Source: Chloranthus sessilifolius (lineage: Eukaryota; Streptophyta; Magnoliopsida; Chloranthales; Chloranthaceae). From it: a stretch of 64,000 nt of DNA. Made by a program: the position numbers and the translations under genes. The stretch spans positions 151,384,060 through 151,448,059 of the forward strand of contig CM037586.1 in assembly GCA_021018995.1 (NCBI GenBank). Reading direction: 5' to 3'. Each line of letters begins with the position of its first letter. Position 1 is the first letter of the stretch. Below the pieces are notes generated by a model, which made no database searches, was not told where the DNA came from, and saw nothing but the letters and a program-made list of their open reading frames with translations. Positions 36,727 to 48,296 of this stretch are shown in pieces.

Positions 36727-37930
36727 CTCCCATTCTCCTATTCATTTTTCATCTAAGATCAAATAATCACCATTCAAACCTTTAAAAATTAATTTAAGAA
36801 GTTACAAAAATAAAACCAAATCAAGTATGTCATTATAACAATCATAAATTTAAAAAAATCATCAATCATGCACATAGAATCATAAAAGGACAATCCTATA
36901 ATGTATTGAATCTTAAGTGACTAGTAAACAACATACACTGTACACATGTCTTCAAAGCAACAAACACTCATCAACCTTGTTTATGCAAATTCATAACTTT
37001 CTCATATATTTGACAAGATGAATGTGAGGATGCAATGGCCAAGGATAACTATCTCAACCATGAAGAGTATGAGAAAAAATAAGGGATATAAGGTGAGAAA
37101 TATTTTTAACCCAACTATATCTTCGAATCATGTGAATCAAATAACAAAGTGAAGTTTATAAAATTGTGTAAACCCAAATAGCCAAGTAGACTTCCCGATC
37201 GTTCTACCCAAGAGGATGGTGATTTTCTTACCATACTTGTGTAAGTAGTTATTTTCGTCTCTTCCTTATAACTTCTAAATTTAGGAGAATAAAACTTTCG
37301 AGTATTTTATTTATTTATTATTTTTTTAAATTCTACATAAAAAAAAATTGGCGAACGAGTGAAATTTGAGGACAACGACTTTCACTTTACAACTAACTTT
37401 GTAGCCCTTTTCACGTCAACTTAGTGATAACTTTTACACGAGTCGTCTGTGTAGCCCTTTTTCATGAAAAAAAAGAAGGCTAAAAAAGACTAATGGCATA
37501 AGTGACACTCAATATGAATAGACAATCATCCAAAGCTAGAATATCACATTCAAATAATTTATCAACTATATGGTGATGAATTGAAAAGTCACATATGTAT
37601 GATTTTAAAGGTTAATTGACTAAGATACACATATGCACACAATGTGATAAACACCGCCAATGCACTTAAAATTCAATATATATAAGGAGATGCCTAACAT
37701 ATACAAATATGCATGAGCATATGATTATAAATATGACACACTCATAAAAGTTTTTTAAAAAAAAAAAATCTTTTCAAAAAAAGTTATTTATATATTTTTA
37801 ATTTTATGTAAAAATAAGGAGAAAGCAAAAATCTACTAAGATACAAAAATAAAGAAGTTCAAATCAAATCGCTCTTCCTTATTCACTTGAGAGTACATTT
37901 AGAAATTGCAATACTAGTATAAAAATTGCT
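36727..37930. other. Copia interior without recognisable coding sequence
   Basis: AT-rich sequence between the TRIM and gag. No integrase, reverse-transcriptase or RNase H motif was seen on either strand, so the pol genes are deleted or replaced. Confidence 0.5.
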
Positions 37931-39688
37931 TCACTCAACATTCCTTAAATTTGACATCAAATTATGATATTGAGAAGCCTTTATGTACCTATTAGAGATA
38001 GGCCTATTTAAGTCAATATTTCTCTTTTTATCATTATGAGCATTTGGGTACCTATTTGAAATATGTCTACCATAAGACCGATTACTCCCCTTATCCATGT
38101 GATTCTTTTTATCCTTTGAGGGTTGAGACATGTCCCTATCTTTGATTATACAATGAGACATAATGTGTTCTTATCTACCACAGTAGAAGCACCTAGGGAC
38201 TTTCTTACTAATGCCTTTAGGAATAATAAACTTCGTAGCAACTTGATTGGATTTAGATCTAACATAGGTATTTTGTGTGGCTTTAACAAACTTAGATGCG
38301 CCATTGGTCTTGAGCTTAGAAGAAATCCCAGATTTTTCATATCCAAAACCGCCCTTATCAATAACAGATTTAGTTTCACCCAACATCCTTTCAAGTTTTT
38401 CACTCCCATTATAGAATTTTTTGAACTTAGATTGTGAGGAGGCAAGTTCATATTTCAGCTTTTCATTATCGAAAGTGAGAGCCTTGAAAGCTAGAATGAT
38501 GCTATTGACACTCATTCTCAAGAAATTTAACTTTATCTCGAAGAGATTTCATGGACTCTTCAAGATTCTCATTCTCAAGAATAAGTTCCGCTTGCTTAGT
38601 GTTCAGGGAAGAGTTAACACTTTTAAATTCTTCATTCTCTTTTAAGAGTTTACTCTTCTCATAAACCAACCTCAGGGACTCGAGGTACAACTCACCATAG
38701 ACTTTATTAATATCACAAACCTCTTCTTTTGAATCAGATGCCCCTATTACAGTAACAATATTATCTTCCTCAACTAAATTGGAGGAGGGGGCATTAGGAT
38801 GTTGAATAGTGGAAACAAAAGCCTTGAATCCATACTCAATCTGAGTATGGATTCAAACTCTTAAGTGCCACATTGCTTTGAATTTGCCTTTCAATTTCTT
38901 CCTGTTAGCACAATCTGTGACAACATGTCCAAAATCGTGGCACTTAAAACACTGAGTGCCTTCAAGAACCTCTTTTAAGAGTTTTTTCGCATAGGACTGA
39001 AGACAATGCTTCTGGTCTTATGAATATGTTCAATTTCGTATTCATAAGTCTGAATAGATCCAACAAGTTCATATAAGTTAATAGTGTCAATGTGCTCGCT
39101 TTCAACAAAGGTGTTGACTTTTGATTTAAACCGCTTAGGAAGAGATTGTACGATTTTACGAACAACCTTAGAGATGTGTTCTCCATAATTAAAGGAACCA
39201 TTGACAATATCATTAACTATGATGTAGAAATCAGAGAAATTCTCATCCTCTTCCATGCAGAGATTTTCAAATTACGAGGTGAGCATCTGAAGCTTAGCCA
39301 ACTTTACTTGTTGAGTTCCTTCGTAGGTAGTTTCAAGGATCTTCCAAGCATCCTTGATTATCTCACAAGTACTGATCCTACGAAACTCATATGCAGTCTT
39401 AACACTAAATAGGGTATTGAGGGCTTTGGAGTTGTACTCAAGAGAATTATAATAATCAGGACTACACATATCTCTAGGTTTTAGAGAAACCTTAGTCACT
39501 CAATTTGTTTCAGAAGATATCATCGGAGGACACCATTCATCTTCTACAACAAACCAAATCTTAGGATCTAAAGATCTCAAGAAGGCTCTCATCCTAGTAA
39601 TCCAATACTAGTAGTTTGACCCATCGAATAACGGAGGATGCTTTGTAGAGGCTCCTCTTGGCAGATCTAGGATATTAGAATGAGTCAT
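37931..39688 (-). pseudogene. Decayed Copia gag (UBN2-like capsid region and zinc knuckle)
   Basis: Reading starts at ATG 39688 (minus) with a short N-terminus typical of Copia gag (MTHSN..., then PPLFDGSNY). The UBN2-like core follows: DYYNSLEYNSKALNTLF, then AWKILETTYEGTQQVK and KLQML, then KIVQSLPKRFKSKV. After a charged coiled-coil-like stretch comes CFYCGR, a stop, then EHIMSHC, the remains of a CCHC zinc knuckle (near 38150-38190). At least three in-frame stops and a frame change break it, so no full Gag can be made. Confidence 0.85.
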
Positions 39689-39738
39689 AGATACTCAGTT
39701 CGTTAAACAAATTGAGTGAACCTAGCACTGATACCAAT

Positions 39739-40608
39739 TGAAATTCCGGTATTCTAAATTTGCCCAGCGATGATATTAAAAATAAATAATATGAAGCAAA
39801 TCAATCATCATTGCACACGAGATTTTTACGTGAAAACTCAAAAGGGAAAAAATTATGGGATCTACACTATGAGTTAAATGGTTATAGAAAGTACCAAATG
39901 AATGCACTCTCTAGTCCTATCAAATATTTTCAAACTGCAATGCTAAAATCCACTACTACGTGTTCCCATAGTTCATCGATTTTTTGCTTTTAACCACCGA
40001 GTCGCATGATGGTTCACTCGTGTTTAGACGAGCCACAACAATAACCCGGATTCCATTAAGGTCACTCAATTCTACGAGCCTAGATATGCTCGAAACTTCA
40101 AGCGCTATTTTCTTTAGAACATAGAAATGGAACAAGAGCCTTTGAATAACTAAGAGATCTAATCAAAAGTTTTAAAGGCCAAAAGGTTTTTCTCTCACAA
40201 AGATGGCTGAGTAATAAAGTGGAGAGAGCTCAAAAAACCTAGAAGTCCTTAAGAGAATATTTATAATAGTTGTAACCCTCAAAAGAGATTTAGAAAAATC
40301 TTTTACGGAACCAATTTCATGGTTGACCGTCACTTTAGTTGTGGTCAACCACGAAACCAAGGGTGGTTAAGCACGAAAAAAAATGTGGTCAACCATTAAT
40401 ATTTTGGTAGTTAATCATGAAAAAAAAATGGTCAACCATCAAAAGGATTACAACTCTTATAAACGACAATTCTTAGAACTAAAATACTTGTGAATAAGTA
40501 TAATCCAATCAAATACCATATGATTCACAAATGAGTATAATTATCCTTGGCAATACATATGAGAGTGAACTACTAGGTTATCACAGATCGTGATAATCAA
40601 ATCTGATA
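39739..40608 (-). repeat. Copia 5' LTR
   Basis: It starts TGAAATTCCGG on the plus strand, two bases outside the primer-binding site, and ends near ATCAAATCTGATA. It differs from the partner LTR by many substitutions and small indels, so the insertion is not recent. No matching 5-bp target duplication was identified. Confidence 0.85.
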
Positions 40609-40661
40609 ATGTTTTAAGGATAGATTTCCACTTGTATAATTTTAGATTGATCACAAATGTT

Positions 40662-40859
40662 TGTTGAAGTTTAGTCTCACATTGGGTAAATATCAAGTAG
40701 TGGGATTTACACTAGCAATGAACTGCAGAGGAGTTTTCCATCAATATCTTTGTTTGATTTCTTGTTAGCAAGGGGCGTCATAGCCCTATCTGTCCCCTTA
40801 AAATATTATGGTCCCAAGACAAGGCTGTAATTTATCTAATGTGGGACGAAACTTCAACA
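40662..40859. mobile_element. Putative solo LTR of a TRIM-like element
   Basis: It starts TGTTGAAGTTTAGTCTCACA and ends GTGGGACGAAACTTCAACA, inverted over about 23 bp with mismatches. The flanking pentamers ATGTT and ATATT agree at 4 of 5 positions. The start resembles the TRIM LTR at 36190 (TGTTAGAATAGTCCCACATT). Length 198 bp, no internal primer-binding site, so a solo LTR is the simplest reading. Confidence 0.55.
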
Positions 40860-41225
40860 ATATTCACCAAGTGGTATAATGATAAGCACACTTCAACGGT
40901 GTGAGATTGAAAGTCTAACTTTAGTCACATACGATCATTTAAGCACCACGTATTTAAATGTTGGTCATAACCATTATCCATATTGTTAATTGCTCTATTT
41001 TTTTGTGTTGAAGACCTTTTTATTATCCGAAATTAGTAATGAGGATATCAGAAAAAAAAGTATCTGGTGATGGAAGCTTGTATCTTAGAGAAATATGTAG
41101 GAATATAATACTCTTCCTTAGTTGCTACAATTTTAAAAGAGAGATTGCTACATTTTGAAAAGAGAAAATATGTATGACTTAGATTACTCTTCATTAATTG
41201 TTCCTTCTTGAAAAGAGAAGCTTTT

Positions 41226-41769
41226 AGGAGCGGCAAAGGGCCGTCACGGCCCTAAAAGCTCTGCCCGGCCCGGTCCTAAATGTTGGGGTTAAGGCTAAGT
41301 TTTGAGAGGCCTAAGTCAAGGCATGGGTGTTTAAAATAAAAGCCCTGAAATTTAGGGCTGGGCTAAAATATGACAAGGCCAGGCCCTAAATATTATTATT
41401 TTTATTTTATCAAATGTAACATTCCTTTTAACCTTTTTTATCATTCTTAATAGAGAGCTAGATTTGAAAGTTAATGTGATAATTAAAAAAATTTCAGGTA
41501 TCCTTCTTTCATATAATAATTTATATTTAAAATTATCTAATAATAGATCTAACATATATTTTTTTCATAGACTAAGAGCAACAACAAAAATATAAAAATA
41601 GAAATTTTTGAAAGCCCAAAGCCTGGCCCTAGCTCTAGTTGTCTAGGGCCTGTCATGTTAAAGCCCGCTGGGTCTACAGCCAGAGACGATCATATTAAGG
41701 CCTGCCTAGGGCTAGGGCCAGGGCAATGTAAAATCCCGCCCCAACTTGGCCCATTGACAGTTCTAATAG
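41226..41769. mobile_element. GGGCC-rich MITE-like element (related to the hAT-like family)
   Basis: The left end TAGGAGCGGCAAAGGGCC and the reverse complement of the right end, TAGAACTGTCAATGGGCC, are partly matching inverted ends. The interior is rich in GGGCC/GCCCT strings. No matching 8-bp flank was found, so the assignment is weaker than for the three GGGTC-rich copies. Confidence 0.5.
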
Positions 41770-41925
41770 TATCTAAGGTTGTCGATGAGCCTCGGAGGTG
41801 GGCCACCAAGCTGCACTCCTACATGCTGGGATAGAGCAGATGTTGTGGGCCCACAAGCTGGTGCGATTGAATTTTGGGCCTGGTGAATCGGCTTGGATTT
41901 ATATATGTTAGCATTTTATATTGGG

Positions 41926-42115
41926 CAAGGATCAAAATTTTGGCCGAAATGACCGAAATTTAGGTCAAAATTTCGCTTTCGGTCCCCATCGAAATGAAAT
42001 TTTGGATTGACATTTCGGTCATGTTTGTCTGGGGATCAAAATTTTGGTCGAAATTTTTGAATTTCGGTTTCGGTCATGCCTGAAACCGAAGTTTCGGCCG
42101 AAATTTTGATCCTTG
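41926..42115. mobile_element. hAT-like MITE, AAGGATCAAAATTTTGG family (copy 2)
   Basis: Inverted ends CAAGGATCAAAATTTTGGCC and CAAGGATCAAAATTTCGGCC (minus strand). The flanks ATATTGGG (41918-41925) and ATAGTGGG (42116-42123) agree at 7 of 8 positions, consistent with an 8-bp target duplication. Interior of ATTTTGG/TTTCGGTC units, no coding potential. Confidence 0.8.
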
Positions 42116-42490
42116 ATAGTGGGTACCTCTATTCGCACTAACAGGCTTAGTGACCAACATCGGAAACCCCTTGAATTGCTTCGGATTAGACGATAGAGAT
42201 TGTTTTTCACCTGATCTTTCGCACAGTGGATCTTGAGACTATAATCTTCCACTCGATCTATGCCAAACGGTAAATCCCAAGCCTATTGTGATTTGTCTGG
42301 GATTTATAATTTTTCAAATGGAGTAATGTTATATCTCATACGTTAAATCCCAAACAAATCCCAGTCACAGGGACGAGGTAAAAGCTATCATTTACATTTT
42401 AGCTCTGACATGGGTGGTTGCCTTTGGGGTCTCCAGAGGCCGAGCATGAGTCCCCCCTGCAGTGGGCTGGAATAGGCTAAGGTAAGAGAC

Positions 42491-42601
<111 letters not shown>

Positions 42602-43397
42602 ATGGGCTGGCGCCTGGCCTGATTAGGAAGTTGGGTTAGGCATGGGCTAGTTCCAACAACCCAATTAGAAATCGGTTCATTTAAGTCCAAACCCGAACCT
42701 GGCTCAACTCAGTCGAATGAGTTCTTTTATAAAGAAATTTTCAGGACTTCCCACCATCGGTTGTGTATGGGCTAAGGTAAGTACGCTTATAATGGAGTGG
42801 GGTATGGCTAGCCATGAGAGGCCCGATTATATGAGGCCCGCTTAAGGCCCATTACGAATTCAACTTGGCCGGGCCTATTGAGGACCCAGTTGCTCTGTTT
42901 TGACTTTTAGTGTTTGGTACCTCACCCGAGTGCCAACATCTTAGTGCTCAAGTAACGTTTTAGGATGTGTGCAATATAAAACTATATCTATCATGTGTTC
43001 TATATAATTTGATGCTGATGATGTCAATATTTATTTAGTAAAAGATTGGAATGAAAAATGAGGTCTTTTGTCAAATTCAATGTCGTCAAACACTATCTAT
43101 ATAAGGAGGAAAATGAAAAAGGTGGACAAATTTTTATAGACAATTTTTGTGGGCATCTTATGCGGCATGACGTGACTGGTGACAATGCTTGAGCCCCACT
43201 ATGTGTGCAGCCAGTCAGGTTGCACCACATAAGCTGCCTTTAAAATTATTTATAAAAAATTGTCCATTATATAACATGGTCCAAATAACCAATATATTGA
43301 ATTTACATGATAGCCATTAATATTATATGGTGTTTGATGCCTAAGCGTTTGAATCAAATGATGGAGATAATTTTTCATTTCAATCTTTTACGCTAAA

Positions 43398-44462
43398 TGT
43401 GACAGCCTGAATTTTTCCAACACGATTTTTTGGGATAAATTTTTTATTTTGACCAATTGGGAAAATCCGGACCGCCAGATCGTAGATCACAATCTGGAAA
43501 ACAGAATACTTGATACATATACATATAAGCACGAAAAATAAAACAGAATTAAAATCAAATCTCTATTTCTATATAGAGAACACGTAATTCAAAAGAAACA
43601 ACTAAACTACCAGTGATGACCGACAATTACCTAAACAGTCGTGCACAAATGTACGTACAAAAACTGATGCTATAGTTATACAACCCACCTAGATGCGCCA
43701 AGTCAGAAATCTACAATCCCCCAAATCTTATCAATGTTCACAAACCCCAATCTATGAGTAAAATCCTCAAACGGAAGATCTCCTTTTGGTATGCAAAATT
43801 AAACTCTCTTCACGTCTAGTATCATGATCAAGTGCCATACCTGTAACATATAGTCGGGGTGAGTTAACAGTCTAAGCTCTGTAGAGAAAACTCAAGAACA
43901 ATTACATTTTACCATATAATTGTATAGATTAGATGACTAAGTTCAGAGACAGTTTTATATCAAAAAATAAATTCGATGGCCGAAATCAAGCATTTTCGAA
44001 GATAAAATTTCAAAATCGAATTTTAAAAGTACTTGTGATCAGAACAAAATTTCAAAGCATTTTCTTATCGAAAACAATTTCGTATCAAAACAGGATGCCC
44101 TTTTTATGACGAAATGGAATTTAAAAAAGAAACGTTTTCATATCAAAACAAAATTTAAAATCACATGTCTTAGGTGGAGTTTCACAAAGATCTAAGTTCA
44201 AGTTCGATTCTAAAATTAAGTTCGATTCATATTTAAAGATCAGGTTTGATTCACTTACATATAATCTGCCCTTGTGGTCCACAATTGTACGAATAATCCG
44301 CCCTAGTGGTTCACAAATACACATATAATCCGTCCTAGAGGTTCATAGATACGCATATAATCTGCCCTAGTGGTTCACAGTGTGTGCATATAATCCACCA
44401 TAGCGGTCAACTTTAATTTACCTGACTTATTATTATTTGATTCACGGATATGTTGCCATACT
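43398..44462 (-). repeat. Inverted partial LTR of a Tekay-like Gypsy element
   Basis: On the minus strand this segment ends AATTCAGGCTGTCACA, like the LTR end at 46664 (AATTCAGGTTGTCACA). It also contains GAGCTTAGACTGTTAACTCA and ACAGGTATGG, parallel to GAGCTTCGATGTTAGCTCAC and CAGGTACAAA at 46156-46201. It carries a minisatellite of about 4 units (44260-44420) with CCCTAGTGGTTCAC. It is the 3' part of a related LTR in opposite orientation, cut at 44462 by the next element. Confidence 0.7.
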
Positions 44463-46664
44463 TGTAACAACCCCAAAATGAGAACTCGTGTAGACCATCT
44501 CGAGAAACGTGCCGGTGTGGTGCGTGGTACCGTTTCTGATTTAGAAGACATCATTGCATGTGTGTGAATGAAGGAACACCTAAGTTGGGTGTATAGAGTT
44601 CACAAGTGAATTATGTTGTGGTGTGAAACACCAAGTAGTGTGTTTGTGCTTCACAAGGAAGCTACCCAAATTTATAAGAAAAAGGGGTAAAATCCTTCTC
44701 TTCTTTTGCTTGAAAACCTAGAGAGGAGAGTAAGAGAGGAGGAAGAAAGAGAAAGAGAGAGAAAGCTTGAAAGAATGTGTACCTGGTGTTTGAGATCGTA
44801 GGAAATCTACGGTAGGAATCACACTCGCCATTCTCATAGATTCGGAGAGTGACCTGGAGTGAGAGGGTTTGTGTTTGTGGTGAAGAGGAACATCCCTCTT
44901 TGTAGATTGTTGATCTCCCTCTCAAACCTTTCCTCGAAAGCTCCGAATACCGCAAGAAAAGCGAGAAAAGGATCGCGATAGTGATCGCGGGATCGTGGAC
45001 TCCGAAACCCTCCAAGGGCATCAAAGGATACCTCCATTGATCACAAATCCATGCCTATTAAATAAGGTAAGAATGCGTGAATTAGTATGCATTAATGTGT
45101 AGATTAATGACTATAAATAGGGGCAATTAATGCCTTAGAAGTAGTGTTTGTCTCAGGTTGTGAGCAGAAGAAAAGCAAGCAAGCCACGGTCGCTCGAGCG
45201 AGCTCGCGCGACTGAGCAAGTTAAGGCAATTTTGGATTTTTCTTTGAGAACTCTCTAAATGTTTGGTGTGTGTGTAGTCTTTTAGGCATTAGTTAATGGT
45301 CTTTGAATACCTTAAAATGTTGGTTTGATGTGGACTATTGCCTAAGGATTCTCGCTCCATTTTGCGTGCCTTAGTGTGAACTTCGTAAGCGATAGGGGAA
45401 ATTTAATAATATGACTTTCGATATGAATTGTGTAGATAAGTGAATGTGATTAGACATGTGTGTGCGTGTGTATGTGATAAAAATGTGACCATGATAAGAG
45501 ATGAGCATGAACTAAATAAGTATGTTAAGCAAGTAGTGTGATTGTGATAAGTGTAAAGATGATGAATGTGTGTGAATGTGATGAGCAAGCATGTGAAACT
45601 CAAAACTTCGCTATGAATTAATCACATTGATTAACTATATGGTGAATAACTATAAGTTAGAATTGCACAATGATTTTAAGGTTTCTGTGAAATGCATCCC
45701 CATCATGTATCCGGTACGGTGGGATATTCGTACATGTGGATCGGCCAACGGTCAATGTGAAGCACAAGTGACCCTTTTAACTTATCTCAGGGATTTGGCA
45801 ATGTGACTCAAGTGACCCTATTAACTTAGCTCAAGGGCTTGACAATCGTATAAATTATTCATTGAACGACAGTGGGTCGAGGATTCCCACCGGTATTAAT
45901 GTGGCTCCCAATGCTATATACGCTTGGGAGATTGTTTAAGTTAAAGTATTAAGTCATTTTGAAGTATGAGAATCATATGAAAATGAATTAAGTAAGCAAC
46001 TTGAGAACTAAGAGACAAATCACGTGTGTGTATTTCAAATTCAGTTATTTCAAATTCAATCATCTAAAAGTTCAATTCGTGACATGTGCTTTGAATTCAA
46101 TCATGAGATCTATGCTTTGAAATATGTTATGTATGCTAGTAATATTCCCCTATTGAGCTTCGATGTTAGCTCACTCTTCGACTACACGTCTCAGGTACAA
46201 ACGCATATATAGGCATTGAGGATTTTGACCGAGAAGAAGATCCCGATTATATACTAGAAGAGGAATCGGATCTTCTGCCAGAAGATTGTTTCCCTTAGGA
46301 GACTTTGGGAGATATTATTGAGATTTTGTATAAGGCTTGGTACGTCCAGCCCTTTTATTTTATTTAGAATGATATGTAAATAGTTATTTTGAACCACTGT
46401 TGGGTGATGATTGTTCATCACCAGTGGTACGTTTTAGTTTTGTCAAGCTTATGGTTCACATAAGGACAAAATCGTCATTTTGTTGGGTTGTCAAATTAAA
46501 ATATTTTTTGCCATATATATATATGATGAATCTATTTGCATAGTTAGAGATATCAGCGTTGCTTATGCTTTGTGTGGACATACCAAGTGTTCGATGATTC
46601 GGGGATCGCCTTATCGGTGATCCGACGACACTGGTTTTCAGGTTTGAAAATTCAGGTTGTCACA
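44463..46664 (+). repeat. Tekay-like 5' LTR
   Basis: It starts TGTAACAACCCC and ends GGTTGTCACA; these ends are inverted over about 10 bp. A TATA-like CTATAAATAGGGGC at about 45111 fits an LTR core promoter. Downstream of it the string CGCTCGAGCGAGCTCGCGCG (45191) is a GC-rich palindrome. The primer-binding site follows two bases after the end. Confidence 0.75.
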
Positions 46665-46666
46665 GT

Positions 46667-46678
46667 TAGTATCAAAGC
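46667..46678 (+). other. Primer-binding site of the Tekay-like element
   Basis: TAGTATCAAAGC matches the plant initiator-Met tRNA primer site TGGTATCAGAGC with two differences and lies just inside the 5' LTR. Confidence 0.75.
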
Positions 46679-46785
46679 TGTGATTTTAGAAAATTCTGAT
46701 AAGACTTAGACTTAGATTCTTAGTTTATGTTAGAGTATAGGGACTGTCTATTAATGAAATGTTTGTTTCATGTTAGCAAAGCAGT

Positions 46786-47987
46786 ATGTTTATAAGAAAT
46801 AGAGGTAGACTGAGAGACGGTCGGGGAAGAGGTGTAAGACGTGTGGAAGAAATTCCCACGAGTTCTAACCATGTCCCTATTGGCTAGAGGAACTCTCCTG
46901 AAGAGGAGGAAAATCAAAAAAGAAGTGAAAGAGATAGAATAGCTCAGGCTATGGAGGTTGTGGCCAATGCAATGACACAACAAACTATATTGATGATAGT
47001 GCACAATAATAATAACCATCAACAACCGCCACCACCTCCACCTCTGATTCCACCTACGCCATAAGCCTTCGTCGAGTTTAGGAGATTGAAACCTCCTAGT
47101 TTTTATGGCCAAAATGATCTGTTTGAAGAGGAGAAATGGCTAAACCAAATAGAAAAACTTCTTCAATGGTTACCGTGTATAGAGGAAGAGAAAGTAAGCT
47201 AGGCTTCCTTTCAACTTGAAGGTGAAGCTGATCCATGGTGGAAGTCTACATTGAGAATCAGAGAACAGAAAAATCCCAATGGGATGTGGACTAGGGAAGT
47301 TTTTGTGGAAGTATTCAACAATGAATACTTTCCCAAACAAGTCAGAAGTCAAATGGCAATAAGTTTTATGAATTGGAGTAAGGAGCAATGTCTGTACGAG
47401 ACTATGGTATGAAGTTTACTAGATTATCAAGGTTCGCCCCAGAGCATGTGGCCACGGAGCTGAGGGCCAATAAATTTGAACATGGTTTAAGGCCAAACAT
47501 ACGGGATAGAATTTCTGTATTGGAATAGGAGACTTATGGGGTTGTGATGGGCAAGGCAATAGTTGCTGAGAAGGACATTGAAGACATGTATAAAAGGCGA
47601 GACCAACAAAATAAGGGAAAGGCAAATCAAGGAGGATCGGGCAGCTATGAACCTACAAGTAAGAAACCAAGGATCATGGTACCGACACCAAGGCAACAGA
47701 ATCAGAGTAATTATTCTAGGCCGCCCTTGCCTCCACCTGCGAGATCTTATCATCCGCCTGGTCTTACCTTCACGTCAAGGGCATCGATTACTGAAGGATT
47801 TTCACATGCTGCATCGTCTACGCATGTGGAGACATGTACGCGTCGTGAGAAGTCACATAAGACTTCTGAATGCCGACGTGGTTCAGGGGTATCTTTCAAA
47901 TGTGGCAAGATGGGGCACATAATTAGAGATTGCCCTGAACTGAGAAAGGAAGGAGTATCGTCGGCTATGACACCTAGACCTACATGA
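46786..47987 (+). pseudogene. Tekay-like gag remnant
   Basis: It starts MFIRNRGRLRDGRGRG at ATG 46786. It includes FRRLKPPSFYGQNDLFEEEK and EGEADPWWKS, the usual Gypsy capsid motifs, and ends with a CCHC zinc knuckle CGKMGHIIRDC preceded by FK (47895-47937). In-frame stops interrupt the capsid part; the last 444 bp (47544-47987) remain open. Confidence 0.85.
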
Positions 47988-48066
47988 TCTACGAGGCCTA
48001 CAATTCAAGGACGTGCATATGCAGTCAATACCCAAGATGCCCAGATAAATTATGAGATAATCCAAG

Positions 48067-48290
48067 GTGAAATTTCCTATCGATTGTTAATAAATTTCCT
48101 TAATAATTTTTAGATGAAGAAGGTACTTAAATATAAATGATCTTTAAATTCCTACTTACATTGGGTGCTAAATTTTTATTTAATTCCTACTTACGATGAA
48201 TGTTAAATTCTATCATGCACATATGATCGTTAGGATATGTAATAACGTAGGTACCTTACAACTGTATAGAGAAAAAGATTATTGTTGTTA
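48067..48290 (+). other. Non-coding insertion between gag and protease of the Tekay-like element
   Basis: Coding similarity stops after about NTQDAQINYEIIQG and resumes with LIDPGSTHSFV at about 48303. The 220 bp between are AT-rich with stops in all frames and contain two TTCCTACTTAC or AATTCCTACTTAC strings. This is a small insertion of unknown nature. Confidence 0.5.
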
Positions 48291-48296
48291 TGAGGC

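Larger units (their letters stand above)
34981..40608 (-). mobile_element. Ty1/Copia LTR retrotransposon, minus strand, pol not recognisable
   Basis: Two direct LTRs (34981-35858 and 39739-40608) bound a 3.9-kb interior. Next to the right LTR the minus strand has a primer-binding site TGGTATCAGTGCT (39724-39736), matching the initiator Met tRNA type, then a decayed Copia gag (UBN2-like domain plus zinc knuckle). A full Copia element would carry protease, integrase, reverse transcriptase and RNase H after gag; none was recognised between 37.9 and 35.9 kb, so pol has been lost. A TRIM has inserted at 36190-36721. Confidence 0.85.

Noticed and set aside
44662..45037. 120-codon minus-strand ORF in the Tekay-like LTR
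   Set aside because: LTR sequence with GA-rich runs; no domain and not conserved coding in this lineage as far as I know.
43398..46664. A single 3.27-kb LTR with TGTGACA...TGTCACA ends
   Set aside because: The first 1.06 kb reads as a related LTR in reverse orientation (its GAGCTTAGACTG and ACAGGTATGG signals are on the minus strand), so the plus-strand LTR more likely starts at 44463.
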